Shown here: positions 60,495 through 64,000 of the stretch, one piece after another
Layout of the letters: the number at the start of each line of letters is the position of its first letter
Numbering within the stretch: the stretch's first letter is position 1
From: Planctomycetota bacterium
Lineage (GTDB): Bacteria; Planctomycetota; Planctomycetia; Gemmatales; Gemmataceae
DNA length: 64,000 nucleotides
NCBI GenBank assembly: GCA_016191165.1
Contig: JACPPF010000091.1
Coordinates: 1 to 64,000, forward strand
Direction: 5' to 3'
The notes under the pieces: generated by a model
What the model was told of the DNA's origin: nothing
Seen by the model: only the letters and a program-made list of their open reading frames with translations
Database searches by the model: none
Made by a program: the position numbers and the translations under genes

Positions 60495-60620
60495 GCATTT
60501 ACAAATTACAATTAGCAATTTCCAATTGCAAATTGCGTTCACACGGATTGGACTTGCCAGAACTTGGCTCGAACTGCGTTCAATTTTCCATTGAAAATTG
60601 CTGATTGTCAATTGTAAATT
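60495..60620. repeat. A/T-rich inverted repeat
   Basis: Left arm 60495-60540 (CATTTACAAATTACAATTAG then CAATTTCCAATTGC) and right arm 60571-60620 (CAATTTTCCATTGAAAATTG then CTGATTGTCAATTG) are inverted and imperfect copies. They are far richer in A/T than the surrounding DNA and fill the thiolase-regulator gap. Confidence 0.82.
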
Positions 60621-60651
60621 CCCGGTTTGGGAGCGCCGAAAGGTTCTGCCG

Positions 60652-61860
60652 ATGCAAGACACCATCCTGATCGTCGATGATGAAGCCTCGGTGCGCCAGA
60701 CCGTGCGCGAGTGGCTGGCGCAGGCGAATTTGGACTGCGAGATCCTCGACGCTCCGGATGCCGAGGCCGCCCTCAAAATCGCCAACGATCACGCGATCGA
60801 CCTGGCGATCCTCGACTGGAACCTCGGCTCCGGCGACGATGGTCTCCAACTCTTGCAAGACCTGGCCGCGTTCCATCCCGACATCGTGGCGATCATGATC
60901 ACCGGGTTTGCAAACCTGGCGACGCCGCTCGACGCGATGCGCATGGGGGTGCGCGACTACCTCGACAAGAATCACGACTTTAGCCGCGAATCGCTTGCCA
61001 AATCGGTGCGCAGGCAACTCGACCTGATTCGCCCCGCGAAGCAGCTTCGGCAGCTGCACCATACGCTGGTGACGTTTCGCAACGCGGTGGAGCAGGTGGT
61101 GCCGCTGGTGCAGTCGGCGGCGGCGCTGAACGAACCGGTGCCGCTGCCCGACGCCATCCGCAGCCTGGTGCGATTTTTGATGCAGGTGACGCGCGCGAAG
61201 GACGGCTTGCTGCTCGTTCGGCACTACGACGCTCAGCGTCAACCGGCGGAGATTTGCCGGGTGTACGATGCGGACGGCCAGGCGTTCCATGCTGACGGCG
61301 TGCCATTTGCGCGCTCGGTCGCCGGTGGGGCGGCCAGCCTGGGACAGCCGAGCGTGATGAACGATCTCCAGGCGATCCCCGCCGGCGCCCTGGAATTGCA
61401 GAGTTTTGAACGCTCCCATCGCAACCTGCTTGCCGTGCCGTTGACCCTCGCGGCCGGGACCCAGGTGGTGATTGAGTTATTCGACAAGCCGACCAATTTC
61501 AGCGCGGATGATCAGCATGTCGCGCGCTCTGCCGCCGACCTCGGCACGGAATTGATGCGGCAAGCGCTGGGGCAGCGCCAGACGCACGCGCTCCTGTTCG
61601 ATGCCGTTGCCGGCGCATTGAAGGCCAGCGAGCAGATGGCTGCGTCGATGCAGGGCGTCGCGGCGCCGGCGCAGGTGATCGAGCAATTGCGCGCGGGTTT
61701 GCAGAAGGCGCCGGGCGATGCCGCGGTTACCGAGGGAAGCCTGCGTCTGGCGGAGGCGATCCGCGCGTTGTCGGCCCGGCACGGCGAGCCGGCGCTCGAG
61801 CATTGTCTGCAAATGGTCCAGCAAGTGAACGCGCTGCTCGACCGCGCGACCGGCGTTTAG
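60652..61860 (+). CDS. Response regulator with REC and GAF domains
   Basis: A 402-residue signalling protein. REC domain about 1-125: TILIVDDEASVRQTVREWLA, phosphorylation aspartate in LAILDWNLGSGDDGLQLL, and FANLATPLDAMRMGVRDYLD with the conserved Lys nearby. A GAF domain (about 175-310) has AKDGLLLVRHYDAQRQPAEI and NLLAVPLTLAAGTQVVIELF. The rest is helical, with no DNA-binding output seen, so a protein-partner output is likely. The stop TAG lies in a GTTTAGCC palindrome. It is followed at 95 bp by a Ser/Thr kinase, which may work with it. Confidence 0.85.
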   Translation: MQDTILIVDDEASVRQTVREWLAQANLDCEILDAPDAEAALKIANDHAIDLAILDWNLGSGDDGLQLLQDLAAFHPDIVAIMITGFANLATPLDAMRMGVRDYLDKNHDFSRESLAKSVRRQLDLIRPAKQLRQLHHTLVTFRNAVEQVVPLVQSAAALNEPVPLPDAIRSLVRFLMQVTRAKDGLLLVRHYDAQRQPAEICRVYDADGQAFHADGVPFARSVAGGAASLGQPSVMNDLQAIPAGALELQSFERSHRNLLAVPLTLAAGTQVVIELFDKPTNFSADDQHVARSAADLGTELMRQALGQRQTHALLFDAVAGALKASEQMAASMQGVAAPAQVIEQLRAGLQKAPGDAAVTEGSLRLAEAIRALSARHGEPALEHCLQMVQQVNALLDRATGV

Positions 61861-61864
61861 CCGC

Positions 61865-61935
61865 GTTTAGCCGCTCGCCTTTGGCGCGCGGATGCACCGT
61901 CATGGGCAACGCTCGCCAAAGGCGACCGGCTAAAC
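61865..61935. repeat. Two TTTAGCCGC palindromes before the second kinase
   Basis: 61865-61890 (GTTTAGCCGCTCGCCTTTGG then CGCGCG) and 61911-61935 (GCTCGCCAAAGGCGACCGGC then TAAAC). A third GTTTAG immediately upstream forms the stop of the regulator gene. Confidence 0.75.
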
Positions 61936-61955
61936 TTCAAACTGGTTGACCCACG

Positions 61956-63599
<1,644 letters not shown>

Positions 63600-63786
63600 C
63601 CGTCGCGTTTCCGATTCGTCTGAACCCAAGCCCGTGCGAGGGGCGACACCCGGCCCTTCGCTGGCGCTCCGGCTCGGAATCTGGCCGGGCCCACCATAAG
63701 ATTTGCTGGCAGGATGACGCCAAAATTGTTACCATGATCGGCAGTCGGTCCAGGGAATTCGCTTGACGTTTTTTGGGAGTCCAAAC

Positions 63787-64000
63787 GTGTCGAAATTGCG
63801 CATGGCAATCGTAACCACCATTCTCATCACTGCCCTTGCCGGTATTCGTTTTCTTCCGCTTGATGCCCAGGGAATCAAGAAAGCCAAGAAGGCAACACCC
63901 GCGTGGATCTGGCACGGCACGCAGGCGCAGCCCAACCAGACCGTCTATTTCCGCAAGGAGATCGATCTCAAGTATCGGGTCGTCAGCGCCAAACTCTTCG
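63787..64000 (+). CDS. Start of a secreted protein, cut by the window edge
   Basis: A partial frame of 71 codons from GTG 63787, with GGGAG eight bases before it. MSKLRMAIVTTILITALAGI gives a signal peptide; the mature part reads TPAWIWHGTQAQPNQTVYFR then KEIDLKYRVVSAKLF. The WIWHG...TVYFRKE pattern resembles the N-terminal beta-sandwich of planctomycete PVC-type heme/dehydrogenase or rhamnosidase-like secreted proteins. The 3' part lies beyond the window. An ATG at 63802 is an alternative start. Confidence 0.6.
   Translation, partial: MSKLRMAIVTTILITALAGIRFLPLDAQGIKKAKKATPAWIWHGTQAQPNQTVYFRKEIDLKYRVVSAKLF

Overview
The window reads as chromosome of a planctomycete, most likely a Gemmata-type (Gemmatales) bacterium. 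This rests on family content, not on a marker gene: three DUF1501 proteins, two DUF1549/DUF1553 cytochrome-like proteins, an ECF sigma factor next to a giant Ser/Thr kinase, a second kinase with a polytopic C-terminus, DUF433/DUF5615 toxin-antitoxin genes, many Tat- or lipobox-bearing proteins, high G+C and long antisense open frames. Genes are mostly single or in pairs, on both strands. There is no phage, insertion sequence or CRISPR array. One tRNA gene (Phe, GAA) is present.

Layout. 1-12040: ECF sigma factor, a receptor-like kinase whose frame is cut by an amber codon 102 codons before its apparent natural end, and a 2374-residue zinc-ribbon membrane protein. 12041-27441: housekeeping and transport genes (SH3-like secreted protein, PepE, PriA, an APC permease, an NSS transporter with a small MetS-like subunit, Dtd, a CpsD-like/ExeA-like ATPase pair, a threonine dehydratase-type PLP enzyme, SelA). 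27600-36980: secreted alpha/alpha-toroid protein, two enolase-superfamily enzymes, tRNA-Phe, a NodT-type outer-membrane lipoprotein with a partner lipoprotein, and a histone-deacetylase-fold protein. 37404-38786: dnaA with a TTG start. 38945-52940: DUF1501/DUF1549 sets, a TPR protein and two toxin-antitoxin-like modules arranged tail to tail. 53163-64000: secreted thioredoxin-like protein, lipoproteins, isopropylmalate/tartrate-type dehydrogenase, DUF2071, zinc-ribbon protein, thiolase, REC-GAF regulator, a second kinase, and the start of a secreted protein cut by the window edge.

The most unusual content is not a gene. At least eight families of short palindromic or inverted repeats are scattered through the window. 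They lie between convergent genes, in divergent promoter regions, in 5' leaders, overlapping stop codons, and in frame inside coding sequences. A C-rich element is translated in three different ways in priA, selA and a DUF1501 gene. A hairpin family keeps a constant loop while its stem changes on both arms. One palindrome sits inside another. Taken together this looks like a population of small mobile or structured elements that the genes tolerate as coding sequence, comparable in concept to the Rickettsia palindromic elements.

Functions come from protein motifs recognised by eye; no database search was run. Start codons were chosen by ribosome-binding sites and by where family homology begins. 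Several upstream-extended frames were trimmed because they merely translate repeats.
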